From contig DAZV01000057.1 of NCBI GenBank assembly GCA_002083825.1, positions 124,001-188,000 on the forward strand: a DNA stretch of 64,000 nt. The letters run 5' to 3'. Every line of letters starts with the position of its first letter. Positions within the stretch are counted from its first letter, which is position 1. The notes beneath the pieces were generated by a model. The model was not told the origin of the DNA and ran no database searches. It saw only the letters and a list, made by a program, of their open reading frames with translations. The stretch is from Candidatus Sericytochromatia bacterium S15B-MN24 CBMW_12. Its GTDB lineage: Bacteria; Cyanobacteriota; Sericytochromatia; S15B-MN24; UBA4093. The position numbers and the translations under genes are program-made. This document shows, piece by piece, positions 32,784 to 41,758 of the stretch.

Positions 32784-34304
32784 ATGATACGTTCCCTGAT
32801 TTTGCCGTTCACGATTTGCGCCCTTGCCGGGTGCACCGCGGTCATGGGCACCCTAGGCGCCCGAACAGGCGGTCCCGTCTCGCTCGACGTCATGCCTCAA
32901 TTTAACGGTGGCAACTTCCAGGCGCAGGCCCTCGTGACCCCCTATGCCTCGTCCAGTGTCGACCATCTCGTCGTCTCGCTTCACGTTCTCGGCGATGGGG
33001 GCGGGGAGTCGGCAGTGACCAGTGGGGGGCTGCTCGTGGAGAAGGATGTCGCATCCAGCAGTTTCGGCGTTCCAGTGAGGTTCATGGACCTCCACCACGA
33101 CACGACGTACCGTATCCGTGCCAAGGCCTACAAGGCCCCCGGGCGAGACGAAATCCATGCCATCAGCGTGGCGTCAGCCTCCTACACGGACCATCACGTC
33201 GGATCGGATGACCGACCTTCGCTCGCAAGCCTGCCGGTTCAGTTGGCCGACCGGATGTTCTCAGGGCAAGCCAGCAGTTCGGTAGATTTCAGCGACGGGC
33301 AACTCGTCCACACGGGAGCCGAGACCATCGCTTACGAAGGCGCGCCCTCGCCACCGCCACGCGTGGTGGGGACCCTGAAAAATTTCGCCGACTATGGGAC
33401 GCTGCCCTATGCCTTGCAGCGGACGGCACCGCTTCAGATCGGCAGCAAGCTTTACTTGTTTGGAGGCACCACCACGTCGGGGGAGACCAACCAGATCCTG
33501 GTGGCCTCCATCAGCGACGCGGGGATGCTGGGCCCCTTTTCCGTGGTGAATGGCAACAGCCTGGTCAACGTTCGTAGCGGCCACTTCGCGACGCAGGTGG
33601 GCAATTACGTCTACGTGATCGGAGGAATCCGCAACGGCGAATCCACTCCGCTGGCGTCCGTTGAACGGGCGGTGGTCAATGCGGACGGCACGCTGGGTGC
33701 CTTCGCCGTCGACGGCGGAGTTTCGCTCAACACCCCCCGCGGCTTGTTCACGGCCTACAATACGGGGACCTACGTGTATGCCATCGGCGGAAAGACTCCC
33801 TACTTGGGTACGGTCGAACGTGCCAAAATCAACTCCAACGGAACGCTTGGCCCTTTCGTGGTTGATTCGCTAACTCTCAACACGGCGCGCATGTCGGCGG
33901 CCGGAGTCCGAGTGGGCCGCTACTTCTACGTGGTTGGCGGCGAAAGCAGTGGCAGTAACCAGCTGAATTCGATCGAGCGGTCAACGGTCAGCAGCGATGG
34001 CACGCTGGGAGCCTTCACGGTCGACGGCAGGACCCTTTCCTCCCGACGCAACCGGATGGGGTCCGTGGTCCTGGCCGACAAGATTTACTTCTTCGGCGGC
34101 TACAACAACGGCTTCCTCAGTGCCGTGGATTCGGCCACCATCAACTCGGACGACACGTTCAGCACCTTCACCACCTCTACCACCACGGAATTGGTGACGG
34201 GCCTGGAAAACGGCGTGACGTTCATGACGTCCAACTCGGTTTACTATATCGGTGGATACAATTTCAGCATCATGAATAAGATCCAGCGCGCCCCCATCGA
34301 GTGA
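32784..34304 (+). CDS. Kelch-repeat lipoprotein, paralogue 3
   Basis: 506 residues from the ATG at 32784 (signal IRSLILPFTICALAGC, lipobox LAGC); the frame is open 63 bases further upstream but that stretch has no signal features. The N-terminal domain (about 25-185) is the paralogue of the protein at 31304. The remainder is a Kelch-type beta-propeller with about six blades, each carrying a GG motif (LYLFGG, VYVIGG, VYAIGG, FYVVGG, IYFFGG, VYYIGG). It may bind a ligand or partner at the cell surface. It closes the channel-associated plus-strand run. Confidence 0.82.
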   Translation: MIRSLILPFTICALAGCTAVMGTLGARTGGPVSLDVMPQFNGGNFQAQALVTPYASSSVDHLVVSLHVLGDGGGESAVTSGGLLVEKDVASSSFGVPVRFMDLHHDTTYRIRAKAYKAPGRDEIHAISVASASYTDHHVGSDDRPSLASLPVQLADRMFSGQASSSVDFSDGQLVHTGAETIAYEGAPSPPPRVVGTLKNFADYGTLPYALQRTAPLQIGSKLYLFGGTTTSGETNQILVASISDAGMLGPFSVVNGNSLVNVRSGHFATQVGNYVYVIGGIRNGESTPLASVERAVVNADGTLGAFAVDGGVSLNTPRGLFTAYNTGTYVYAIGGKTPYLGTVERAKINSNGTLGPFVVDSLTLNTARMSAAGVRVGRYFYVVGGESSGSNQLNSIERSTVSSDGTLGAFTVDGRTLSSRRNRMGSVVLADKIYFFGGYNNGFLSAVDSATINSDDTFSTFTTSTTTELVTGLENGVTFMTSNSVYYIGGYNFSIMNKIQRAPIE

Positions 34305-34379
34305 GAAGGGTGCCGCTTCAACGTTCTCGAGTCATCGCAAAAGAGCGTTGAGGGGTCACGGTTTGGAGGTGGGAGCATC

Positions 34380-35363
34380 TCATTCCAGGTTGAGGACGAG
34401 CCCTTCGTCAGAATCGGTCAGGGGAACGTTGAACGCCTTGCACCGGGCACGCATGCGCTCCCGGATCGCCTCGAACTCGCTCCCCGTGGCCCGACGGACC
34501 CGGGCGTACTCGAGTCGCGCGGGAATCATGCGGCAGCGCCTCAGCCTTCCCGCATCCAGCTCGACCAGGAAGACGAAGGACCAGTCATTGCGGAGGTTCG
34601 GATCCACGGCGTAGTCATCGAGGAAGTCGCCGGTATCGTAGAGGATGAGCCCGCGCGAATAGGGTTCGACGGCTTGAAACACATGCGCGGAGTGTCCGTG
34701 GATGATATCGACTCCACGATCGAGGGCCCCATGGGCGAACTCCTGAAACTCGACAGGCGGCTCTTCCACCATGTTGGGTCCCCAGTGCAGTGACAAGATC
34801 ACGATCTGGGCCCCGCGTCGACGGAGAGATGTCGCTTGTTCTTCCACGATGGCCAAGGCCGCCGGATCGCGGGCGATGTCCCAGTACTGGGTCCCCGGGC
34901 GATCTGCCTGGGCGGCGAAAGCTGGCTCGTTGTCGGTCATCGCGAGCATGCCGAGGGTGAGCCCCGCCGCCTCGAACAGGCTCGGATCCCTTGCCTCGGC
35001 CAGGTTCCTCCCCGCACCGGCATGCGCGATTCCCGCCTCGTCCAGGATCCTCAGGGTGTCGAGGAGGCCCGTCTCCTCGAAGTCGAGCGAGTGGTTGTTC
35101 GCCAAGCTGACCGCCCGGATACGGGCAGCCTTCAGGACCTCGATCGCCCGGGGATCCGCGCGAAAGTGAAAGACCTTGGGGGTGCGCCACCAAGGCTGTC
35201 GATGCGGGGTGAGGGCAACTTCGAGGTTGGCGATCACCGCATCCGCCGATCTCAGCACCGGCAGAAGGTCGCCCCAAAAGGACTCGGGGGGTCGCTTGGC
35301 GATTTCGTCGTTGACCCCCCGCCCCAGCATGACGTCGCCGAGAAAGGCCAGCGTCACGCTCAT
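34380..35363 (-). CDS. CapA-family metallophosphatase-like protein
   Basis: 327 residues from the ATG at 35363, with AAAGGTGG upstream. CapA/PgsA fold: LAFLGDVMLGRGV at the N-terminus (metal ligands Asp), SADAVIANLE, SLANNHSLDFEETGL, LSLHWGPNM and IIHGHSAHVFQ, giving the calcineurin-like set of Asp, Asn and His residues. The family acts in poly-gamma-glutamate or capsule synthesis in Bacillus, but most members are uncharacterised. There is no signal peptide and no capsule gene nearby, so that role is doubtful. It is convergent with the Kelch lipoprotein and close to hsp20. Confidence 0.9.
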   Translation of the reverse strand: MSVTLAFLGDVMLGRGVNDEIAKRPPESFWGDLLPVLRSADAVIANLEVALTPHRQPWWRTPKVFHFRADPRAIEVLKAARIRAVSLANNHSLDFEETGLLDTLRILDEAGIAHAGAGRNLAEARDPSLFEAAGLTLGMLAMTDNEPAFAAQADRPGTQYWDIARDPAALAIVEEQATSLRRRGAQIVILSLHWGPNMVEEPPVEFQEFAHGALDRGVDIIHGHSAHVFQAVEPYSRGLILYDTGDFLDDYAVDPNLRNDWSFVFLVELDAGRLRRCRMIPARLEYARVRRATGSEFEAIRERMRARCKAFNVPLTDSDEGLVLNLE

Positions 35364-35387
35364 GCTATCCACCTTTCCGGGCGGAGC

Positions 35388-35837
35388 CTAGATCTCGATC
35401 TTCACTTTGTGATGGGCACGCTTCTTCGCCTCGGCCAGCGGGGCACGGATGGTGAGCAGCCCATGCTTGAAGGTGGCTTTGGCCTCTTGATCCTTGATCC
35501 GGTCGGGCAACGGAATGACGCGCCGGAACTGGCCGAACGCGCGCTCGGAGCGGTAGTAGGTATCCTCCTTGATCTCGCTCTCCAATTTGCTCTCACCCGA
35601 CAGGATGACCGAGTCCTCGGCGATCTCGACCGTGACGTCCTTGGGGTCGATTCCCGGAAGCTCCGCGTTGATCACGACGTCGCGATCCGTCTCGAAGACC
35701 TCCACGGGGGGAAGGGAAAAACCGGCGCTCTCCAGATGAGGCATACGGGTGCGACCCAGCATCTGATCAAACATGCGCTCCATTTGGTGTCTCATCTGCT
35801 CGATCTCGGAAAGGGGATCCCGACGCAGCAAGCCCAT
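35388..35837 (-). CDS. Hsp20/alpha-crystallin small heat-shock protein
   Basis: 149 residues from the ATG at 35837, which has AAAGGAG; the open frame upstream lacks support. The alpha-crystallin domain runs about 40-140 with VEVFETDRDVVINAELPG, EDTYYRSERAFGQFRRVIPLP and the GLLTIRAP motif. The C-terminal KKRAHHKVKIEI holds the IxI anchor. ATP-independent chaperone preventing aggregation. It neighbours a CapA-like gene and, divergently, PRPP-metabolism genes, a grouping often seen in stress clusters. No CIRCE element is visible upstream. Confidence 0.95.
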   Translation of the reverse strand: MGLLRRDPLSEIEQMRHQMERMFDQMLGRTRMPHLESAGFSLPPVEVFETDRDVVINAELPGIDPKDVTVEIAEDSVILSGESKLESEIKEDTYYRSERAFGQFRRVIPLPDRIKDQEAKATFKHGLLTIRAPLAEAKKRAHHKVKIEI

Positions 35838-36127
35838 GGTGTTTCTCCTTTCATTCGTGTCCATCATCCCAAGTGCCGCTCGGCAAGAGATGTGCTCTAG
35901 AACGTTGGTCGCCATGACACCGATCCTAGCGCCAAGCCGGAGGGGTGACCATTGAGAAAATGGCGTGAGAATTCTGCGGGCATGGAGTTGATTTAGCGGT
36001 GAGGTTGTTGCTTCATAGGCGAGTGGGTGGTTTCCATCGGAGAATGACCACGAAGATCGCGGACGGATCATGCGTCGGCAGGACTACCGGCGTGGGAGAG
36101 AACGTGGGGTAGGCCCTGAGGGAGGGG

Positions 36128-36766
36128 ATGATGATCTTCAAGAATCGGCAGGAGGCCGGAATGCGCCTCGCGGAAAGACTCACCGCTTACCGCGGGCCGG
36201 ATTCGGTCGTCCTGGCGTTGCCGAGGGGTGGCTTGCCCGTCGCCTTGCCCATCGCTGAAGCACTGGGATCTCCGCTCGACGTGATCGTCGCCAAGAAGAT
36301 CGGGGCCCCCGAAAACGAGGAGTTCGCGATCGGGGCCGTCACCGCTCAAGGCCATCGAGTGCTGAACGATCTCGCGATCCGGGATCTGCTCCTGCCTCCG
36401 GGGTACCTGGAATCCAAGACCCAGGAGCAGCAACGGCTCGCTGAGGAGCGCGAGCGGTTATTGAGGGGAGTGAGGCCCCGCGTGCCGCTAGCGGGCAAGA
36501 TCGCCATTCTGGTCGACGACGGGATTGCCACGGGCATGACCGTGCGTGCGGCCATTGCCGAAGCCCGCTCTCAGAACCCGAAGAAGGTGGTGGTGGCGGC
36601 CCCCGTCATTGCCCCCGACACCCTGGTGGACCTCCGGTCGTTGGCCGACGAGGTGGTGGTCCTCGACGCTCCTCGCTTCTTCTGGGCCATCAGCCAGTTC
36701 TACGAGGACTTTGCCCAGGTTAGCGATCAGCAAGCCCGAGATCTGCTCGCCGCTCGCGCGCGATAG
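36128..36766 (+). CDS. Stand-alone phosphoribosyltransferase
   Basis: 212 residues. The PRTase I fold has the PRPP-binding motif ILVDDGIATGMTVRAA and the hood FKNRQEAGMRLAERL at the N-terminus, with GLPVALPIAEAL and VAKKIGAPENEEFAIGAV. Members of this group have no assigned base. They often occur next to Hsp20 or erythromycin-esterase-like genes. It is convergent with a PRPP synthetase gene, so PRPP supply and use are physically linked. The start is either of two adjacent ATG codons at 36128 and 36131. Confidence 0.9.
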   Translation: MMIFKNRQEAGMRLAERLTAYRGPDSVVLALPRGGLPVALPIAEALGSPLDVIVAKKIGAPENEEFAIGAVTAQGHRVLNDLAIRDLLLPPGYLESKTQEQQRLAEERERLLRGVRPRVPLAGKIAILVDDGIATGMTVRAAIAEARSQNPKKVVVAAPVIAPDTLVDLRSLADEVVVLDAPRFFWAISQFYEDFAQVSDQQARDLLAARAR

Positions 36767-36805
36767 CGACATGCCTCCGCGCGAAGACCCCCTGCGCCCG
36801 GTGCC

Positions 36806-37759
36806 TCATGGTTCGGCAGGCCCCCCATCAGGCGGGACAAGCCGAATCAGGTCGGCCAGGAGGGGAGCGAGGCTCGCAACCTCGAGAGCCGGCCACTCGG
36901 TTTCGGGCTGGTAGAGCAGGGAGTCGGTCACGACGATGCGGCGAATCCCCCGCGCGCGCAGGCGCTCCTCAGCCCCCGGGGCCATGACCGGGTGAACGAC
37001 CGCCAGGTCGATGGCCGTCGCCCCGCCCTCATGGAGTCGCCTGGCCACATGCTCGATGGTGGCGCCGGTGCTGATCATGTCGTCGACGATGATGGCGTCA
37101 CGCCCCTCGAAATCCCCCCAGAGTTGAAGGATCTTGGGGACATCCGGCGCCGGCCGATGCTTCAGGGCGATGGCGAGGGGGGCGCCGAGGCGCGAGGCGA
37201 AACGGCCCGCACGTTTGATGGCCCCCGCATCCGGGGCGACGACGATGCGCCGATCGGGTCGACCTGTCCGGAAGGCGTCGGCCAGCAAGTCGATGGCACT
37301 GCCCTCCGTGACCGGGATCGTGAAGAAGCCCGGAATGGCGGGACTGTGCAGGTCCACTGAAACCAGCCGATCCAGCCCAGCCGCCTGGAGCAGATCCGCG
37401 ACCAGCCGGCATGCAAGGGGGGTGCCGGGATCCGCCATGTGATCGCTGCGGGAATACCCGAGGTAGGGAATGACCGCCGTGATAGACCGTGCCGCCGAAC
37501 GTCGGGCCGCGTCGATGAGTTGGGCCATCGCCATGAGATTCGAATCCACCGGTGGCCCCGTCGAACCCACCAGAATCAGCACTTGTCCCGCCACGTCGTC
37601 GTGCAGGCGAACCTGCCGCTCCCCGTCGGCAAAACTGCCGATCGTGGCGGTGATGAGGGGGATCCCCAACTGCACCGAAAGCGACGCCGCCAACCCGGAT
37701 TGAGCCGGGAGGCCTAGAATTCTAGCCGTCATCGCCGTCATAGCCGTCATGGCCGTCAT
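36806..37759 (-). CDS. prs: Ribose-phosphate pyrophosphokinase (PRPP synthetase)
   Basis: 317 residues. It makes PRPP from ribose 5-phosphate and ATP. Visible motifs: SFADGERQVRL, LMAMAQLIDAARR, ITAVIPYLGYSRSD, VSVDLHS, VVAPDAGAIKRA and the PRPP loop IIVDDMISTGATIEHVA. The N-terminus has four tandem MTA repeats encoded by a 9-base repeat, each with an in-frame ATG. GGGGGGA lies too close to the first ATG but about ten bases from the second, so translation may begin at 37750. It is convergent with the phosphoribosyltransferase; a housekeeping prs may exist elsewhere. Confidence 0.92.
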   Translation of the reverse strand: MTAMTAMTAMTARILGLPAQSGLAASLSVQLGIPLITATIGSFADGERQVRLHDDVAGQVLILVGSTGPPVDSNLMAMAQLIDAARRSAARSITAVIPYLGYSRSDHMADPGTPLACRLVADLLQAAGLDRLVSVDLHSPAIPGFFTIPVTEGSAIDLLADAFRTGRPDRRIVVAPDAGAIKRAGRFASRLGAPLAIALKHRPAPDVPKILQLWGDFEGRDAIIVDDMISTGATIEHVARRLHEGGATAIDLAVVHPVMAPGAEERLRARGIRRIVVTDSLLYQPETEWPALEVASLAPLLADLIRLVPPDGGPAEP

Positions 37760-37903
37760 TCCCCCCGTGAGTCACTGTGAGTGTCAGGCACCGGGCGGAC
37801 GGTTCCTTTTGTCTGCCCGGGCCATGGTGTCACGGGAGAGGGGTGAGGGGGTAGGCGGCTGCAACGAAAAACTTGGCGCGGGAGGATGGTTTCTGACCCG
37901 ATG

Positions 37904-39241
37904 TCAGCGTCCTACGCAGCGAAAGGTCGCGTACATATAAGGGTAGTGCCAGAAGAACCAGTTCCGAAAGGATCGCCTGACCATCCGTGCGGCGGTGAAC
38001 CAGGATGCGCCCTTCATCACGTAATGCTGCCCATCGAAGAAATCGACCGAGTAGGGTGGGTAGCTTTCCGAAGGCCGGAAGCCCGGAAAGGGAGCAAACA
38101 CCGATGAGGTCCATTCCCAGCCGTTTCCGACGAGGTCATGGACCCCAAAGGTGCTCGTGCCTTTCGGATAAGAACCCACGCGCGTGGGAGACCAAAGCGT
38201 GAAGTCGAAATTGCCGTGTTCGGCCGTCGGCGGTTCCGTGCCCCATGGGTAGGGCCAGTCCCGGTGATCGCCGAACGCCGAGCGGTGCCACTCCGCCTCG
38301 GTCGGCAAGTCCTTCCCGACGAATCGTGCGTACGCCCTGGCCTCGGCATGGGTGACGGTAACCGGCCAAGAGTGAGGAAGCGGCCGATCGGCGAAGAAGT
38401 CGCGGTAGAACCACTCCCCGTCCTCCTGGAACCAGTAGAAAGGGTGCTCGACGCCCTGCTCGGATCTCCACGCCCAGGTCTCGTCATCCCAGAATTCCCG
38501 CCGATGGTAGCCACCCGACGCCACGAACTCCAGGTACTGCCCGTTGGTCACGTCGTACGCGTCGATGGAGAAGCTCGGCACCCTGACCTCGGTTTGCGGA
38601 AACTCGTTGTCCCAGCCGAAGGAGAATTCCCCTTTCTTGGCCCCGAGCACGGCCTGTCCTGCCGGCACCTGCCTCATGACAGCCTTCGGTGCCGGTCCGA
38701 GATCCGGCGGGGGCAAGCGTTCGGGCCGGACCTTGAGGGCGGCGGGCAACTGGTGAAGCATGTAGAGCAGGGTTTCCTGGTGCATGGCCTCGTGCTCCAG
38801 CAGCAAACCGAAGAGGCCGTCGGGTAGCGCCGACATGTCCGCGGTCCGCAGGAATGCGAAGAGACGGCCTCGCACATGGGCCTTGTAGGCTTGGATCTCC
38901 GAGTAACCGGGCCATCCGTCCCGCCCCTTCCGCCGTGCTTCCGCTTCGGTCGACGGGTCGATTCCCCGGGCGAAAACGGCATCGAAGTCGGGGTTGAACG
39001 CAGGTTCCCCCAAGGCCTCCCTGAACAGCTTGTTCCAGATGAAGGCGTCCAAATGGCCGTCATAGAAGGCGATCGGATGCCTGAGCGCGATGGGACGCTC
39101 GTAATAGGCTTCCGGTGAGACGAGGGCGAAGATCGCCTGCGTTCGAGCTCGGAGCTGGCGAAATTCCGCTGCGATCTGCCCGGCCTCGAGCACTCCGGAT
39201 CCCTTCTCACCTGCTCGCCGATCCAACTGATGCCTTTGCAT
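37904..39241 (-). CDS. EgtB-like SUMF1/FGE-fold sulfoxide synthase homologue
   Basis: 445 residues, GGAGGGC before the ATG. An N-terminal DinB-like domain with the His set His63 (FYDGHLDAF) and HxxxH at 150 and 154 (LEHEAMHQET) matches the non-haem iron site of EgtB. The C-terminal formylglycine-generating-enzyme domain (about 190-440) has YDVTNGQYLEF, DLPTEAEWHRSAF, DLVGNGWEWTSS and ends with MVRRSFRNWFFWHYPYMYATFRC. EgtB joins cysteine to hercynine in ergothioneine synthesis. No EgtD methyltransferase is adjacent, so the substrate may differ (selenoneine or ovothiol branches are alternatives). Confidence 0.85.
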   Translation of the reverse strand: MQRHQLDRRAGEKGSGVLEAGQIAAEFRQLRARTQAIFALVSPEAYYERPIALRHPIAFYDGHLDAFIWNKLFREALGEPAFNPDFDAVFARGIDPSTEAEARRKGRDGWPGYSEIQAYKAHVRGRLFAFLRTADMSALPDGLFGLLLEHEAMHQETLLYMLHQLPAALKVRPERLPPPDLGPAPKAVMRQVPAGQAVLGAKKGEFSFGWDNEFPQTEVRVPSFSIDAYDVTNGQYLEFVASGGYHRREFWDDETWAWRSEQGVEHPFYWFQEDGEWFYRDFFADRPLPHSWPVTVTHAEARAYARFVGKDLPTEAEWHRSAFGDHRDWPYPWGTEPPTAEHGNFDFTLWSPTRVGSYPKGTSTFGVHDLVGNGWEWTSSVFAPFPGFRPSESYPPYSVDFFDGQHYVMKGASWFTAARMVRRSFRNWFFWHYPYMYATFRCVGR

Positions 39242-39386
39242 GGCGCCCTCCTTCCCTCTTGGCCATCATGACTCCTGCAAGCGCCGCCATTCAAGGAACA
39301 AGAGAGTCTTCGGCGTCGTTCGGCTCCATGTAGACCGGCGACCCTTGCATGTGCGACGATGGGTCCGCTTAGCGAAGGAGGGTTTG

Positions 39387-39671
39387 ATGCAGTGTCCCAT
39401 CTGTAACGTGGCGCTCTCGATGTCCGACCGCCAGGGGATCGAAATCGACTACTGCCCGCAGTGCCGCGGGGTCTGGCTGGATCGAGGAGAGCTGGACAAG
39501 ATTATCGAACGTTCGGTTCCCGCTGCGGTTCCGTCCCCGGTGTCGTTTCGCCCGCAGGAGTCGTTTCCTGCGACTCGGCAGCCGCATCGCGACGACGAGT
39601 ACAAGCGTGAAGGCCACGGCTACAAGAAGAAACATAAGTCTTTCCTGGGCGAACTCTTCGATTTCGACTAG
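39387..39671 (+). CDS. Small TFIIB-type zinc-ribbon protein
   Basis: 94 residues from the ATG at 39387 (GAAGGAGGG). The N-terminal zinc ribbon has CPIC and CPQC pairs followed by RGVWLDRGELDKII, the signature of the zf-TFIIB-like family in bacteria. A basic, His/Lys-rich linker leads to the C-terminal FLGELFDFD. The function of the family is unknown. A 34-base palindromic terminator follows at 39723. Confidence 0.9.
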   Translation: MQCPICNVALSMSDRQGIEIDYCPQCRGVWLDRGELDKIIERSVPAAVPSPVSFRPQESFPATRQPHRDDEYKREGHGYKKKHKSFLGELFDFD

Positions 39672-39722
39672 CCCTTAGTAGCCCCCGATTCTCCGGCAAC
39701 TGCAAGCGAGTCAAACGAAGTT

Positions 39723-39756
39723 CGGCGCCAGGCCGGGACGTCCCGGCCTGGCGCCG
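39723..39756. terminator. Bidirectional palindromic terminator
   Basis: A perfect 34-base palindrome centred on ACGT lies between the convergent zinc-ribbon gene and rhodanese gene. The stem is 15 bp and very GC-rich. No strong T-run follows on either side. Confidence 0.65.
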
Positions 39757-39767
39757 CTGGTTTCCCC

Positions 39768-40115
39768 CTACCTGGGCATTTGCATGAGCCCGCCGGCATT
39801 GACGACGTCCGTGAAGCCCGCTTGCGTCATGAGGCTGGCGGCCGAGGCGCTCCGCCCGCCGGAGGCGCAGTAGACGATGATCGGTTTCTCCCGGCTGAGC
39901 TCGCCAAGCCGACTCCCCAGTTCTTGCAACGGGATGTTTCGGGCCCCAGGATAAGCCCCCGAGCGGAACTCGCCGGGGGATCTCACGTCCAGGATCAGGG
40001 CTCCGGACGTGATTTTTTCTTTGATGGCGGTGGATGACATACGTTTTCCTCCCATGAGACGCGAAAGGGCGAAGAAGCCCAAGAGGGCCAGAACAACCAG
40101 GACTAAAAGGTTCAT
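39768..40115 (-). CDS. Membrane-anchored single-domain rhodanese
   Basis: 115 residues. An N-terminal helix (LLVLVVLALLGFFALSRLM) anchors a rhodanese domain with the active-site Cys83 in IVYCASGGRSASAA and the CDC25-like structure LILDVRSPGEFRSGAYPGA. It carries sulfane sulfur between thiols. The start overlaps the stop of the CoA-disulfide reductase-rhodanese gene by 4 nt, so it is the third gene of the trx operon. Confidence 0.93.
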   Translation of the reverse strand: MNLLVLVVLALLGFFALSRLMGGKRMSSTAIKEKITSGALILDVRSPGEFRSGAYPGARNIPLQELGSRLGELSREKPIIVYCASGGRSASAASLMTQAGFTDVVNAGGLMQMPR

Positions 40116-41758
40116 GCTTCCTCCAATTCGAAGCCGCCGTCGTCACGGATGCTGACATACCCCCCGGTGACGTTGGAAACGTCGAACCCCCGCGCTTTCA
40201 GGATGCGGACGGCCAGATGGGCGCGGAATCCCGAGCGGCAATGGACGAGGATGCGGCGGTCGTTCGGCAACGCATCGAGGCGATCGCGAAGGTCGTCCAG
40301 GGGGATGTTCTGGGCGGTTTTCAGGTGGGACTTGGCAAATTCGGCCGCCGTTCGGACATCGAGCACGTAGGCCTCCCCGGCATCGAACTCGACCTTCAGT
40401 TCGGCCGGCGTGACGAGCGGACTGAAGCCCGAGAGGTCGTTGAGCCCGATGAAGGCAGCCAGATTGACGGGATCGTTGGCCGACGAGTAGGGGGGCGCGT
40501 AGGCGAGATCCAGCTCGGCGAGATCCGAAAGCGTGAACTGGCCATGCAGGGCGGTGGCGAGGACGTCGATGCGCTTGTCTACGCCCGCTCGGCCGAAGGC
40601 CTGGGCTCCAAGCAATCTTGCCGTCTTGCGATCGTAAACGAGCTTGAGGGCCATTTCCTCGGCCCCCGGGTAGTAGCCGGCATGATGGTCCTTGTGCAGG
40701 ATGGCCACTCCCACCTCGAAGCCCGTATCGCGAGCCGCCTTCTCGGTGAGTCCGGTCATGGCGGCGGTCGCCTCGAAGATCTTCACGACGCTGGTCCCGA
40801 TTGCCCCGGAGTAGCGCATGGCCTGCCCCAAGGCGTTCGATGCCGCGATGCGTCCTTGACGGTTCGCGGGGCCGGCGAGCGGCACTCGAATCCGGCGTCC
40901 CGAAACGCGCTGCTGGACCTCCACCATGTCGCCGGCGGCATAGATATCCGGATCCGAGGTCTGAAGATGCTCGTCCACCAGCAGGCCGCCGGAGGGTCCG
41001 AGCGATAAGCCGGCCTGCTTGGCGAGGGTCAATTCGGGCCGCACGCCGACGGAGAAAAGCACCAGGTCCGCGGGTACCTGCCGACCGTCGGAAAGCTCCA
41101 CGCCATGCTCATTGATGGCCTGAACACCGACCCCGGTGATGACCGAGACTCCATTCTCCTGGAGTTCGGAGGCGATCCGCCGGCCGAATTCCGGGTCCAT
41201 CACGGCCATGACGCTGGGTTGCAGCTCGATGACCGTGGTGGCGAGGCCGCGCTTCTGAAACGCCTCGGCCATCTCGAGCCCGATAAAGCCGCCACCGACC
41301 ACGACCGCGGTCTTGGAACGGCCCTGTTCGAGGGCGTCGTGGATCCGATCCATGTCCGGCACGGTCCAGAGCTTGTACACGTGCGGCGCGTCCATGCCGG
41401 GAATCGGCGGCATGAGCGGCTGGCCGCCTTGGGCCAAGATGAGCTTATCGTAGGGGACCCACTCCTCACCCTGCGACCCACGCGCCAGGACTCGCTTCTG
41501 GCTGCGATCGATCGCCACGATCTCGGTGTTCACGCGGGCTTTGACGCCATAGCGAGCGTTGAATCCCTCGGGCGTCTGCAGCAGGAGCTCGGACCGATCG
41601 GGAATGTCGCCCGAGATGAAGTAGGGAAGCCCGCAGTTGGCATACGAGACATAAGGGCCGCGTTCGAAGAGCGTGATATCAGCGTCTTCGCTGATTCGGC
41701 GGGCGCGCGCCGCCGCAGTCGCGCCGGCGGCGACCCCGCCAATAACGATCAGTTTCAT
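40112..41758 (-). CDS. CoA-disulfide reductase-rhodanese fusion (persulfide reductase)
   Basis: 548 residues. FAD/NAD(P)H-dependent pyridine nucleotide-disulfide oxidoreductase with FAD motif IGGVAAGATAAARARR and active-site Cys42 in SYANCGLPYF. A second Rossmann motif VVVGGGFIGLEMAEA binds NAD(P)H. The C-terminal rhodanese domain (about 450-548) carries Cys507 in LVHCRSGFRAHL. Such fusions (CoADR-RHD, Npsr) reduce CoA persulfides or polysulfide. It is the middle gene of an operon whose promoter carries CsoR/CstR-like sites, which fits a reactive sulfur response. Confidence 0.95.
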   Translation of the reverse strand: MKLIVIGGVAAGATAAARARRISEDADITLFERGPYVSYANCGLPYFISGDIPDRSELLLQTPEGFNARYGVKARVNTEIVAIDRSQKRVLARGSQGEEWVPYDKLILAQGGQPLMPPIPGMDAPHVYKLWTVPDMDRIHDALEQGRSKTAVVVGGGFIGLEMAEAFQKRGLATTVIELQPSVMAVMDPEFGRRIASELQENGVSVITGVGVQAINEHGVELSDGRQVPADLVLFSVGVRPELTLAKQAGLSLGPSGGLLVDEHLQTSDPDIYAAGDMVEVQQRVSGRRIRVPLAGPANRQGRIAASNALGQAMRYSGAIGTSVVKIFEATAAMTGLTEKAARDTGFEVGVAILHKDHHAGYYPGAEEMALKLVYDRKTARLLGAQAFGRAGVDKRIDVLATALHGQFTLSDLAELDLAYAPPYSSANDPVNLAAFIGLNDLSGFSPLVTPAELKVEFDAGEAYVLDVRTAAEFAKSHLKTAQNIPLDDLRDRLDALPNDRRILVHCRSGFRAHLAVRILKARGFDVSNVTGGYVSIRDDGGFELEEA

